This document shows, piece by piece, positions 54,038 to 63,238 of a stretch of DNA of 64,000 nucleotides; the first letter of the stretch is position 1; each line of letters begins with the position of its first letter. The notes beneath the pieces were generated by a model, which was not told where the DNA came from, searched no databases, and saw only the letters and a list, made by a program, of their open reading frames with translations. This DNA comes from Polaribacter sp. Hel1_33_78 (GTDB lineage: Bacteria; Bacteroidota; Bacteroidia; Flavobacteriales; Flavobacteriaceae): the NCBI RefSeq assembly GCF_900106075.1, contig NZ_LT629794.1, forward strand, positions 1,654,001 to 1,718,000. Reading direction: 5' to 3'. A program made the translations under genes and the position numbers.

Positions 54038-55663
54038 ATGAATTTTTTTAAACTTCAAATTGTCCTGGTTTTAGCATTTTCTTTAAACGGATTTTCGCAG
54101 TTGCCAAAAGATTTTTTATCAAAAGATTTCCATAAAGATAGACGTGAAGTTTTACGTTCTAAAATGCCTTTAAACTCAGTAACAGTTTTATTTGCAAATC
54201 CAATTAGAAACAGAGCTAATGATGTGGATTATGTTTTTCATCAAGATCCAAATTTTTATTATTTAACAGGGTACAGAGAACCAAATGCTGTTTTAATACT
54301 TTTTTCCGAAAATCAAATGGATGAAAATGGAAGTTTTTATAATGAGATTTTATACGTTCAAAAAAGAGATAAAAGAGCAGAACAATGGAACGGAAAAAGG
54401 TTAGGAATTGAAGGAGCCAAAATGGAACTTGGTTTTAAAAAGGCAATGAATGGTGAAGATTTTATAAAGACAACAATCGATTTTAAAAAGTTTGATAAAG
54501 TTTTTATTGAAAAATTTAACGATGATTATAGAAATTTAAGCGATACTGCAGATATTTTTGATTTGGTAAAAGAGTTTAAAATTAAAGCAGGTTATGTTCC
54601 AAAAATATATTTATCTGGAGTAAAAGAATATGTGTATAATAATATTGCAGAAACCCCAATAAAAAGGAGTGCGAATGTAATTCAACTTATAAATCAAGTG
54701 GAAGGTCGTTATGCTGAAATTAAAGAAGACCAATTAATTAAAGAATATAAAATTGCTAAAACAGATGCATTAAAAAAAGAAATTAAACAAAAAATTACTT
54801 TTGCTTTAGAGTCAAAAACAAATATTGATATAAAATTTTTATCAGCAAACTTAGCCACAATGCGCGAAGTAAAAACAGCTGAAGAATTAATATTATTAAC
54901 CAAGGCAGTAAGAATTTCTGCCATTGGTCAAATAGAGGTAATGAAAGCAATGAAGCCTCATATGTCTGAAACTGAGTTACAAGGAATTCATGAGTTTGTG
55001 TATAAAAAATACGGAGCAGAGTATGAGGGGTATCCTTCAATTGTTGGTGCAGGTAATAATGGTTGTATTTTGCATTATATAGAAAACAACAGAACCAAAG
55101 TTGGTAATGACTTGGTATTAATGGATTTAGGTGCTGAGTATAGAGGTTTTACAGCAGACGTTACTCGTACAATTCCGGCTAATGGGAAATTTACAAAAGC
55201 ACAAAAACAGATTTACGACTTAGTTTATGAAGCGCAAGAAGCAGGTATTGCTTTATACACAATCGGTACAAGTATGCAAGCTCCAAATCAAGCAGCAATA
55301 AAAATAATAAATAACGGTTTATTTAAACTAGGAATCATAAAATCTGCGGATGAAAAGCACCCTTATTTTCCGCACGGAACTTCACATCATATCGGTTTGG
55401 ATGTTCATGATCCAGGAAATTATGGAGATTTTGAAGAGAATATGGTGGTAACCATGGAACCTGGAATTTATATTCCGAATGGAAGTAATTGTGATGAAAA
55501 ATATTGGGGAATAGGAATTAGAATTGAAGATGATATTTTAGTAACTAAAAATGGACCAGTAAATTTATCTAGTGAAGCACCGAGAACAACCAAAGAAATA
55601 GAAGAGATGATGGCAAAAAAATCTATTTTAGATGAATTTGTATTACCAAATTTAGATGAATAA
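54038..55663 (+). CDS. Xaa-Pro aminopeptidase (aminopeptidase P), exported
   Basis: A metallopeptidase removing N-terminal residues before proline. From ATG 54038 it begins with a signal peptide (NFFKLQIVLVLAFSLNGFSQ), then the creatinase-like N-terminal domain, and the pita-bread catalytic domain with ligands in DLGAEYRGFTADVTRT (two Asp), 'FPHGTSHHIGLDVHD' (His), 'VVTMEPGIYI' (Glu) and 'GIRIEDDILV' (Glu). A TTG at 54029 would add three residues; I prefer the ATG. The next gene starts within its stop (TAATG). Confidence 0.93.
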   Translation: MNFFKLQIVLVLAFSLNGFSQLPKDFLSKDFHKDRREVLRSKMPLNSVTVLFANPIRNRANDVDYVFHQDPNFYYLTGYREPNAVLILFSENQMDENGSFYNEILYVQKRDKRAEQWNGKRLGIEGAKMELGFKKAMNGEDFIKTTIDFKKFDKVFIEKFNDDYRNLSDTADIFDLVKEFKIKAGYVPKIYLSGVKEYVYNNIAETPIKRSANVIQLINQVEGRYAEIKEDQLIKEYKIAKTDALKKEIKQKITFALESKTNIDIKFLSANLATMREVKTAEELILLTKAVRISAIGQIEVMKAMKPHMSETELQGIHEFVYKKYGAEYEGYPSIVGAGNNGCILHYIENNRTKVGNDLVLMDLGAEYRGFTADVTRTIPANGKFTKAQKQIYDLVYEAQEAGIALYTIGTSMQAPNQAAIKIINNGLFKLGIIKSADEKHPYFPHGTSHHIGLDVHDPGNYGDFEENMVVTMEPGIYIPNGSNCDEKYWGIGIRIEDDILVTKNGPVNLSSEAPRTTKEIEEMMAKKSILDEFVLPNLDE

Positions 55664-56328
55664 TGAGTAAAACAGCTATAATTTTAGGAGCAACTGGTCT
55701 AACGGGAGGTATACTTTTAAAAAACCTAATTGCAGATAAAACGTATACAAAAATTAAAATTTTCTCTAGAAACCCTATAGATATTCAGTCAGATAAAATC
55801 GAGGAATATATTATAGACTTATTTCAATTAAATAAGTTTGAAGAAAACTTTGCAGCAGATGTGTTATTTTGTTGTATCGGAACAACAGCTGCTAAAACAA
55901 AAGATAAAGAATCATACAAAACTATTGATTATGGAATTCCTCTAAGCGCAGCAAAAATGGCAAAAAAAAAGGATATAAAAACATTTGTAGTAATCTCCTC
56001 AATGGGAGCAAATGCATCAAGTTCTGTTTTTTATAATAGAACAAAGGGCGAAATGGAACGTGATGTTTTAGGACAAAACATCAAAAACACTTTCATTTTA
56101 AGACCTTCTTTAATTGGAGGTAATCGTGATGAAGTAAGAGTAGGAGAAAGAATTGTCAAAGGAATAATGAGTTTATTAAATCCTTTGTTTTTAGGGAGTT
56201 TAAAAAAGTATAAAATGATTTCTCCTGAAAAAATCGCAACTTGTATGCAGAAACTTGCTGATAGCAAATCACATCAATCTATATTTAGTTCTGATGAAAT
56301 AGTAGAAATAGCGAATTCGAGAAAATAA
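55663..56328 (+). CDS. NAD(P)H-binding SDR-type protein (oxidoreductase-like)
   Basis: A 221-residue Rossmann protein with the dinucleotide motif GATGLTGG (residues 9-16), 'ADVLFCCIGTTAAKTKDKESYKTID' and VVISSMGA, then YNRTKGEME (Y-x3-K). This is the NAD(P)-binding domain of atypical SDRs such as NmrA-like or HTATIP2-like proteins, some of which regulate rather than catalyse. Substrate unknown. It overlaps the aminopeptidase stop by one base and is followed without gap by the VF530 gene. Confidence 0.85.
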   Translation: MSKTAIILGATGLTGGILLKNLIADKTYTKIKIFSRNPIDIQSDKIEEYIIDLFQLNKFEENFAADVLFCCIGTTAAKTKDKESYKTIDYGIPLSAAKMAKKKDIKTFVVISSMGANASSSVFYNRTKGEMERDVLGQNIKNTFILRPSLIGGNRDEVRVGERIVKGIMSLLNPLFLGSLKKYKMISPEKIATCMQKLADSKSHQSIFSSDEIVEIANSRK

Positions 56329-56550
56329 ATGAGCAAAGAACAACCCAATAATCCTTTACACGGAATAAAGTTAGCAACCATGTTAGAACAATTGTTTCTA
56401 GAATATGGTTGGAAAGAATTAGGAGATATTTTGAATATTAATGCTTTTAAAAATAACCCTACTTATAAATCGAGTCTAAAGTTTTTAAGAACAACCCCTT
56501 GGGCAAGAGAAAAAGTAGAGCAGTTATATCTGAAAACAATGATAAAATAA
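56329..56550 (+). CDS. VF530-family (DUF2132) small DNA-binding protein
   Basis: A 73-residue protein with the family pattern '[61 protein letters not shown]'. A structure of a member (VF530) is a small alpha-helical fold suggested to bind DNA. It starts immediately after the SDR-type gene stop; the last of a three-gene plus-strand unit. Its stop is next to that of the convergent topB gene. Confidence 0.88.
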   Translation: MSKEQPNNPLHGIKLATMLEQLFLEYGWKELGDILNINAFKNNPTYKSSLKFLRTTPWAREKVEQLYLKTMIK

Positions 56551-56551
56551 T

Positions 56552-58900
56552 TTATTTAGAAATTATATCTAATACCAATTCTTTTGACAATGTTCTTCCA
56601 TTGGCAATTCTTTTGATGTTTTCAAATGTAAAAACAAAATTGCAACCCTTTTTATAATCTGAGCAACCATACGCAGATTTTCCTTTTAAAATTTTTCCGT
56701 TATTACATTTTGGACATGAAATTTTTTCTGATTGCTGCGTGTTTGAATAAATAGATTTATTCGTTTCAACCTTAATAATATTATGTTTTCGTTCTAATTT
56801 CAATCTAAAATTCTCATCAAATCTAATTAAGCCTTCAATAGCTTCTGAATTTCTTTTAAAACCTTTTAAATTGGTTGTACATTTTTTGTCAATCAATCTT
56901 ATGAGTTGATTTTCAGAAACTTTCTTTCCGAAAATTTCAAATGGAATCTTTAAATCACAACTATTCTTGTATTCAGAACATCCATAAGCAGAAGAACCTT
57001 TTATTATATTTCCTTTTTTACATTTTGGACAGGTTTTTCCTACAATTTGTTTTTTTGATGTAGTCCCTTTTTTTACTGATTTTTTCTTTATGGGACTGAG
57101 TTCTGTATCAGAACTAGCGGAAGAAATTCTTTTTTTAATGGTATTCGAACGAACTTCATAAACTAAATCATCCACCATTTTTTTCATATTATTGATGAAT
57201 GTTCCTGCATTAAATTCACCTCTTTCAATTTCTTTTAAACGTTTCTCCCAGCGTCCAGTTAATTCCGCAGATTTTAATAATTCGTTGTCAATAATATTAA
57301 TTAAATCGATTCCTGTTTGAGTTGGTAAAACTAACTTTTTCTTACGCTCAATATATTTTCTACGGAATAAAGTCTCAATAATACTTGCTCTGGTAGAGGG
57401 TCTTCCAATACCATTTTCTTTCATTAACTCACGCATTTCATCATCATCCACTTGCTTTCCAGCAGTTTCCATAGCTCTTAATAAACTGGCTTCTGTAAAG
57501 TTTCTTGGTGGTTTTGTTTCTTTTTCTAAAAACGAAGGTTCATGAGGTCCTTTTTCACCTTTTACAAAAGAAGGCAAAGTCATTTGCTCATTTAATTCTT
57601 TTTTAATTTTACTTTCTTCAGTTTCAAAAACTACTCTCCAACCTTTATTAATAATTTCTTTTCCAGTAGTTTTAAATGGAACTTCTGCAGCTTTTCCGAG
57701 CACTGAAGTATTAGATACATCAGAATCTGGATAAAAAACAGCAATAAAACGTTTGGTAATAATATCATACACTTGCTGCTGATTATATTGCAAATTCGTT
57801 TGTATTCCTGTAGGTATAATTGCATGGTGATCAGTTACTTTTTTATCATCAAAAATACGTTTGGTTTTTTTTATTTTCTTACCTAAAAGTGGTTGTGTTA
57901 ATGAACTATAATTAGTCAGTTTCGATAAAATTCCATGTACTTTTGGATATACATCATTAGGTAAAAAAGTAGTATCAACTCTTGGATACGTAACTACTTT
58001 CATTTCGTATAACTTTTGCACCATTTTTAAGGTTTCATCCGCAGAAAAACCAAATTTATTATTACAATAAACTTGTAAACCTGTTAAGTCAAAAAGTTTA
58101 GGAGCATATTCTTTTCCTTTCTTTTTGTTAACAGAAACAATTTCAAAATCAGATTCTTTAACTTTATTAGCTAAAATTTGTCCGTCTTCTTGTTTTAAAA
58201 AACGTCCATCTTCATAATTAAAAAGTGTATTTCTATATGTAGTTTGTAACTCCCAATAAGGTTGTGGTTTAAAATTCTGAATCTCTACAAAACGATTTAC
58301 CAACATTGCTAGGGTAGGAGTTTGTACTCTTCCAACAGACAAAACTTGTTTGTATCCACCATATTTTACCGTATATAAACGTGTTGCGTTTAAACCTAAT
58401 AACCAATCTCCAATTGCTCTGGAAAATCCTGCATAATAGAGATTATCATAGTTTTCTGAAGGTTTTAAATTCTTAAATCCTTCTTTAATAGCTTCCTCAG
58501 TAAGAGAAGAAATCCATAATCGTTGTACTTTTCCTTTATAATTACATTGATTAATGACCCATCTTTGAATGAGTTCTCCTTCTGTTCCTGCATCCCCACA
58601 ATTGATAACAACAGCGGCTTTATCGAATAGAGATTTTACAATATTGAACTGTTTTTTAATTCCATCATTGCTTGTCACTTTAGTGTCAAAACGTTCTGGA
58701 AGCATTGGTAAATTGTTTAAATCCCAACTTTTCCAATGTGGTTTGTAATCTTTAGGTTCTAAAAGTGTACATAAATGCCCAAACGTATAGGTTACTGCAT
58801 AGCCATTTCCTTCGAAGAAACCATCGCGTTTTGTGTTGGCTCCTAGAATAGAGGCAATTTCTCTTGCAACACTTGGTTTTTCAGCAATACAGACTTTCAT
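56552..58900 (-). CDS. topB: DNA topoisomerase III (type IA)
   Basis: TopB relaxes and decatenates DNA and is often linked to RecQ-type helicases. The 782-residue protein starts with the Toprim domain (VCIAEKPSVAREIA), including the 'NCGDAGTEGELI' acidic motif. The catalytic tyrosine is in VVTYPRVDTTFLP (about residue 308). After the core, two zinc-ribbon-like C-terminal repeats follow (CPKCKKGNIIKGSSAYGCSEY and CPKCNNGKILKGKSAYGCSDY, about 625-655 and 730-755), separated by a short helical segment. These tails probably contact single-stranded DNA. Confidence 0.94.
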   Translation of the reverse strand: MKVCIAEKPSVAREIASILGANTKRDGFFEGNGYAVTYTFGHLCTLLEPKDYKPHWKSWDLNNLPMLPERFDTKVTSNDGIKKQFNIVKSLFDKAAVVINCGDAGTEGELIQRWVINQCNYKGKVQRLWISSLTEEAIKEGFKNLKPSENYDNLYYAGFSRAIGDWLLGLNATRLYTVKYGGYKQVLSVGRVQTPTLAMLVNRFVEIQNFKPQPYWELQTTYRNTLFNYEDGRFLKQEDGQILANKVKESDFEIVSVNKKKGKEYAPKLFDLTGLQVYCNNKFGFSADETLKMVQKLYEMKVVTYPRVDTTFLPNDVYPKVHGILSKLTNYSSLTQPLLGKKIKKTKRIFDDKKVTDHHAIIPTGIQTNLQYNQQQVYDIITKRFIAVFYPDSDVSNTSVLGKAAEVPFKTTGKEIINKGWRVVFETEESKIKKELNEQMTLPSFVKGEKGPHEPSFLEKETKPPRNFTEASLLRAMETAGKQVDDDEMRELMKENGIGRPSTRASIIETLFRRKYIERKKKLVLPTQTGIDLINIIDNELLKSAELTGRWEKRLKEIERGEFNAGTFINNMKKMVDDLVYEVRSNTIKKRISSASSDTELSPIKKKSVKKGTTSKKQIVGKTCPKCKKGNIIKGSSAYGCSEYKNSCDLKIPFEIFGKKVSENQLIRLIDKKCTTNLKGFKRNSEAIEGLIRFDENFRLKLERKHNIIKVETNKSIYSNTQQSEKISCPKCNNGKILKGKSAYGCSDYKKGCNFVFTFENIKRIANGRTLSKELVLDIISK

Positions 58901-58969
58901 TGAATAGTTTTGATGGTTGAAAAGTAAGAAAATATTTAGGATTTTATAGTAAAGTTATTAATTAAAAAC

Positions 58970-61093
58970 CTACTTCACCAAAGCCAATTGAATTCTCTTC
59001 CGATCAACATCAACTTCTAACACTTTTATTGAAATTTGTTGATTTAAAGCCACAATTGCGTTCACATCTTTCACAAAAGTATCAGATAAATTAGAAACGT
59101 GAATTAAACCACTTTCTTTGATTCCGATGTTTACAAAACAACCAAAATTGGTAATGTTGTTTACAATTCCTGGTAATAATTGTCCTGTTCTTAAATCTGA
59201 AATTGTTTTAATATTTTGGTCAAAAGAAAACGCTTTTGCTTTTGCTCTTGGATCAACTCCAGGTTTTTCTAATTCTTTAAAAATATCTTCTAATGTAGGT
59301 AAACCAACAGTTTCAGAAATATATTTTTTCAAATTAATCTGTTGTAGAACTTCCTTATTTCCAATAAAATCGGCAACTTTCTTTTTGTTGTCTTTTGCCA
59401 TTTTATCAACTAAAGCATAACTTTCTGGATGCACACCAGAATTATCTAACGGATTCTTTGCATTCTTAATTCGTAAAAAACCAGCAGCTTGTTCAAACGC
59501 TTTTCCGCCTAAACGAGGCACTTTTTTTATAGCAGTTCTAGAAGTAAAAGAACCATTTTTATTTCTATAATTTACAATGTTTTCTGCAATTTTTGGCCCA
59601 ATTCCAGAAACATAACTCAACAAAGATTCACTAGCTGTATTTATATTTACACCCACTGTATTTACACAACTCACAACAACAGCGTCTAAAGATTTTTTTA
59701 GTTTTGATTGATCTACATCATGCTGATATTGGCCAACTCCAATTGATTTTGCATCAATCTTTACCAATTCAGCCAAAGGATCAGCTAATCTTCTACCAAT
59801 AGAAACGGAACCACGCACTGTAACATCGTAATTAGGGAATTCATCTCTCGCAATTTTGGAAGCGGAATAAATAGACGCTCCAGCCTCACTTACAACAAAA
59901 ATTTCAACTTCATTTTTAAACTGAATTTTTTTAACAATTTGTTCAGTTTCTCTTGAGGCTGTTCCGTTTCCAATAGCAATCGCTTCAATTTTATAAGCAT
60001 CCGTTAAAGAACTAATTTTTTTAATCGCTTCAATTTTTTGATTTTGAGGAGGGTGAGGAAAAATAGTTTCATTATGTAATAAATCTCCTTGTTTACTTAA
60101 GCAAACAACTTTACAACCTGATTTAAATCCAGGATCAATTGCCAAAACTCTTTTCTCTCCCAAAGGGGCGCCTAATAATAATTGTTTTAAGTTTTTTGCA
60201 AAAACAGAAATTGCCGCATCATCTGCTTTTTCTTTTGCAACGGACAAAGCTTCATTTGATAAAGATGGAAATAATAAACGTTTATAGGCATCTTGAATAG
60301 CTAATTTTATTTGATCTGAACACTCGTTTTGAGAGCGAATTATTCGATTTTCCATTTTCTGAAGTATTCTCTCTTTGTCAATTTCAATTTTCACACGAAT
60401 AAAACCTTCACTTTCTGCGCGTAAAATAGCCAATAATCTGTGGGATGGAATTCTACTTAAAGATTCACTCCAATCAAAATAATCTTTAAATTTTTGTGCT
60501 TTTTCAATATCAATTTTTACTTTAATTGCTTTAGATAAAATGATCGAAAAACGCTGGATTTGATGTCTAATATTGTCTCTAATATCTTTACGTTCGTTAA
60601 TCCATTCTGCAATTATAAAGCGAGCGCCTTCTAGAGCATCTTCAATCGTTTCAACTTCGTTGGAAGTATATTTTGAAGCAGTAACTTCTAAATTATTTAC
60701 ACGCTGACTCATTATCATTTTAGCCAAAGGTTCTAAACCTTGTAAACGTGCAGTTTCTGCTTTGGTTTTACGTTTCTTTTTAAAAGGTAAATATAAATCT
60801 TCTAAAGAAGTTAAATGTCTCGAACTGTTTACTTTTTGTGTTAATTCAATTGTTAAAACATTTTGATCTTCTAATGCTTTTAAGATGGTTTTTTTTCGCT
60901 TTTCTAACGCTTCATAAATTTCTTTAAATTTTACGATTTCACCAATTTGAACTTCATCTAAATTATCAGTCATTTCCTTTCTATATCTAGATATAAAAGG
61001 AATTGTAGCATCTTCATTTAATAATAAAATAGTATTCTTTAAAGATTTTTCTGATAGTTGCGTTTGTTTTTGTAAGTATGAGAGTAGTTGCAT
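58970..61093 (-). CDS. tex: Tex-family RNA-binding protein (S1 domain)
   Basis: Tex is a conserved nucleic-acid-binding factor with a role in transcription. The 707-residue protein has the N-terminal helix-rich Tex region, a YqgF/RNase-H-like domain ('VLAIDPGFKSGCKVVCLSKQG', about residue 317), the SIGVGQYQHDV motif, a helix-hairpin-helix pair ('LLSYVSGIGPKIAENIVNYR'), and a C-terminal S1 domain (LLPGIVNNITNFGCFVNIG...GLIHVSNLS, about 640-707). Its start is preceded by the terminator of the next unit. Confidence 0.94.
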   Translation of the reverse strand: MQLLSYLQKQTQLSEKSLKNTILLLNEDATIPFISRYRKEMTDNLDEVQIGEIVKFKEIYEALEKRKKTILKALEDQNVLTIELTQKVNSSRHLTSLEDLYLPFKKKRKTKAETARLQGLEPLAKMIMSQRVNNLEVTASKYTSNEVETIEDALEGARFIIAEWINERKDIRDNIRHQIQRFSIILSKAIKVKIDIEKAQKFKDYFDWSESLSRIPSHRLLAILRAESEGFIRVKIEIDKERILQKMENRIIRSQNECSDQIKLAIQDAYKRLLFPSLSNEALSVAKEKADDAAISVFAKNLKQLLLGAPLGEKRVLAIDPGFKSGCKVVCLSKQGDLLHNETIFPHPPQNQKIEAIKKISSLTDAYKIEAIAIGNGTASRETEQIVKKIQFKNEVEIFVVSEAGASIYSASKIARDEFPNYDVTVRGSVSIGRRLADPLAELVKIDAKSIGVGQYQHDVDQSKLKKSLDAVVVSCVNTVGVNINTASESLLSYVSGIGPKIAENIVNYRNKNGSFTSRTAIKKVPRLGGKAFEQAAGFLRIKNAKNPLDNSGVHPESYALVDKMAKDNKKKVADFIGNKEVLQQINLKKYISETVGLPTLEDIFKELEKPGVDPRAKAKAFSFDQNIKTISDLRTGQLLPGIVNNITNFGCFVNIGIKESGLIHVSNLSDTFVKDVNAIVALNQQISIKVLEVDVDRKRIQLALVK

Positions 61094-61124
61094 TTTTATT
61101 TTTATAAAATCGACTAAAAAAATA

Positions 61125-61152
61125 ACCTCATAAAAATGATTTTATGAGGTTG
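61125..61152 (-). terminator. Intrinsic terminator of the GNAT gene
   Basis: Perfect stem AACCTCATAAAA / TTTTATGAGGTT with a four-base loop, followed by TATTTTTTT on the minus strand; 25 nt after the GNAT stop codon. Confidence 0.85.
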
Positions 61153-61177
61153 CTAATATACTTTTTAAATTGTTTTA

Positions 61178-61690
61178 TCAATCTATAATTTTTTCAAAAG
61201 CCAATCTTTTAGCGTCATAATTGGTATAGATAATACCACAATATTGATAGCCTAATTTTTTTATTAAAGATTGCATTCCAAGATTATCTTCATGTGTGTC
61301 AATTTTTAAACTTTCTATATTTTTTTCTTTTAATTGTTGGTGAAATTCATCAAAAAGAAAAGTTGCTAAACCTAATTTTCTAAATTCTTTTTTAATTGCC
61401 ATTCTATGAATTACACCATAAACTTTAGATTCATTAATTATCCATTTCCCATCAATAACCTTGTAAGTTGGTTCAGGATTTATAGTAAACATAGAAGTTG
61501 CTATTACTTTATTTTCATCATTTAAAACAATATAACTTTCTCCATTCAAAATATCTTGTTCAACTTGTGCTTCATTTGGGTAACCATTTTGCCATTGATC
61601 AATTTTTAAAGATGCTAAAAGTTCTTTTGCATCATCTATTATTTGCATAATTTTAGAAATATTTTCTGAAGTAGAAAGTTGTAATTTCAT
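61178..61690 (-). CDS. GNAT-family N-acetyltransferase
   Basis: A GNAT acetyltransferase of about 170 residues with the acetyl-CoA-binding A motif 'GVIHRMAIKKEFRKLGLATFLFDEF' followed by SLKIDTHEDNLGMQSLIKKLGYQYCG. The substrate is unknown. I use the ATG at 61690 (MKLQLSTSENISKIM); an upstream GTG at 61717 falls in the stem of the lysA terminator, which argues against it. It lies immediately downstream of lysA on the same strand but is separated by that hairpin, so read-through may be limited. Confidence 0.88.
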   Translation of the reverse strand: MKLQLSTSENISKIMQIIDDAKELLASLKIDQWQNGYPNEAQVEQDILNGESYIVLNDENKVIATSMFTINPEPTYKVIDGKWIINESKVYGVIHRMAIKKEFRKLGLATFLFDEFHQQLKEKNIESLKIDTHEDNLGMQSLIKKLGYQYCGIIYTNYDAKRLAFEKIID

Positions 61691-61711
61691 AATATCTATT
61701 TTAAATAAAAA

Positions 61712-61752
61712 AGCCACGAAAAGACAAAATTAATATTTGTGATTTCGTGGCT
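61712..61752 (-). terminator. Intrinsic terminator of lysA
   Basis: Stem AGCCACGAAA / TTTCGTGGCT with a loop of about 20 nt, 18 nt beyond the lysA stop and followed by T residues on the minus strand. The long loop makes it weaker than the other terminators here. Confidence 0.65.
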
Positions 61753-61770
61753 AAATTTACTTTTTTATTT

Positions 61771-63015
61771 TTAAACAGGAATTTCCGTTCTCGTATTCTT
61801 TTCAATTTTAGAAAATTCAACAATTTCTTGATTGTTTAAAATATCTTTAATGGTTTGTCTTTTTCTAATTAAATAGTCTTTTCCTTTATATAACATGACT
61901 TCCGCAGGTAAATAACGGGAGTTGTAGTTTGAGGCCATTGAGAAACAATAAGCACCAGCATTATGGAAACATAACACATCTTCTTCAGAAATTTCTGCTA
62001 TTCTTCTGTTCGATCCAAAAGTATCTGTTTCACAAATATAACCGACAACAGAATAGTAACGATCTCTTCCTTCGGGATTAGATATGTTTGTAATATGATG
62101 ATAAGAGTCATACATCATTGGTCTTACTAAATGATTAAAACCAGAATCTACATGAGCAAAAACGGTAGAAGTTGTTTGTTTTACCACATTTACTTTTGCT
62201 AGAAAAACACCTGCGTCAGAAACTAAAAATTTTCCAGGTTCAAACATTAGTGTAATTTCTTTTCCATATTCCACACAAAATTCATTAAATCTTTCCGATA
62301 ATTGTAATCCTAATTGCTCAATATCTGTAGAAATATCTCCTTCTTTATAAGGAACTTTAAATCCACTTCCGAAATCAATAAAATCTATGTTATCAAACTG
62401 TTTTGCAACATCAAACAAAATTTCTGTAGCACGCAAAAAAGTATCGATATCTAAAATATCCGAACCTGTATGCATGTGAATTCCGTTGATATTCATACCT
62501 GTATTTTCTACAACACGCTTAATGTGAGGTACTTGATGTATTGAGATTCCGAATTTTGAATCAATATGTCCTACAGAAATTTTGGAATTTCCACCTGCCA
62601 TAATATGTGGGTTGATGCGTATACAAACCGGAATTTCAGGATGTTTTTGTCCGAATAATTCTAAAATAGAAAGATTATCAATATTAATTTGAACACCTAA
62701 TTTAGCAACTTCTTCAATCTCATTTAAAGAAACCCCATTTGGTGTAAATATTATTTTCTTTGGATCAATTCCCGTTGTTAAACCTAACTGCACTTCTTGA
62801 ATAGAAACAGTGTCTAAACCCGCACCAATATTTTTAAAAAACTTTAAAATATTAATATTACTTAGTGCTTTTACTGCATAATTTAATTTTAAGTTTTTAA
62901 CACTGCTAAAGGCATCAGTTAATCTGTTGTATTGCGATTCAATTTTATCTGTATCATAAACATATAAGGGACTACCGTATTTATTCGCTATGTTTAAAAG
63001 TTGTGTTCTTTCCAA
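61771..63015 (-). CDS. lysA: Diaminopimelate decarboxylase
   Basis: LysA decarboxylates meso-diaminopimelate to lysine. The 414-residue alanine racemase-fold enzyme has the PLP lysine in NYAVKALSN (about residue 49), the phosphate-binding FIDFGSGFKVPY, 'MFEPGKFLV' and the catalytic-cysteine region ICETDTFG near the dimer interface (about 327). A full-length, single gene. The -7 element at 63041-63048 lies 25 nt upstream. Confidence 0.95.
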   Translation of the reverse strand: MERTQLLNIANKYGSPLYVYDTDKIESQYNRLTDAFSSVKNLKLNYAVKALSNINILKFFKNIGAGLDTVSIQEVQLGLTTGIDPKKIIFTPNGVSLNEIEEVAKLGVQINIDNLSILELFGQKHPEIPVCIRINPHIMAGGNSKISVGHIDSKFGISIHQVPHIKRVVENTGMNINGIHMHTGSDILDIDTFLRATEILFDVAKQFDNIDFIDFGSGFKVPYKEGDISTDIEQLGLQLSERFNEFCVEYGKEITLMFEPGKFLVSDAGVFLAKVNVVKQTTSTVFAHVDSGFNHLVRPMMYDSYHHITNISNPEGRDRYYSVVGYICETDTFGSNRRIAEISEEDVLCFHNAGAYCFSMASNYNSRYLPAEVMLYKGKDYLIRKRQTIKDILNNQEIVEFSKIEKNTRTEIPV

Positions 63016-63040
63016 TGTGTTTTTATTTAATTTCTGATGC

Positions 63041-63048
63041 CAAAAGTA
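63041..63048 (-). promoter_or_regulatory. -7 element of lysA
   Basis: Minus strand TACTTTTG matches TAnnTTTG and ends 25 nt before the lysA ATG. No -33 at the usual distance. The divergent parE promoter region shares this 223-nt spacer. Confidence 0.4.
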
Positions 63049-63238
63049 CTTAAATTGTGTAATAAAAAATGATTTGTTTAAAAATATAACATATTGTTTT
63101 TATTTGTGATTTTTACCTTGAACTTATTGATTTATTTGGTTGAAATCCTGTTGATAACTAATTATCAGCGCTGTTTTATTTTTGTTAGTTTAATGCTATT
63201 TTAGCAAGGCTTCAAGCTTAACAACAGCAAGACATTTC

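Noticed and set aside
61690..61717. Earlier GTG start for the GNAT gene
   Set aside because: The GTG lies in the stem of the lysA terminator and the added nine residues (MAFLFKIDI) do not resemble the family; ATG 61690 fits better.
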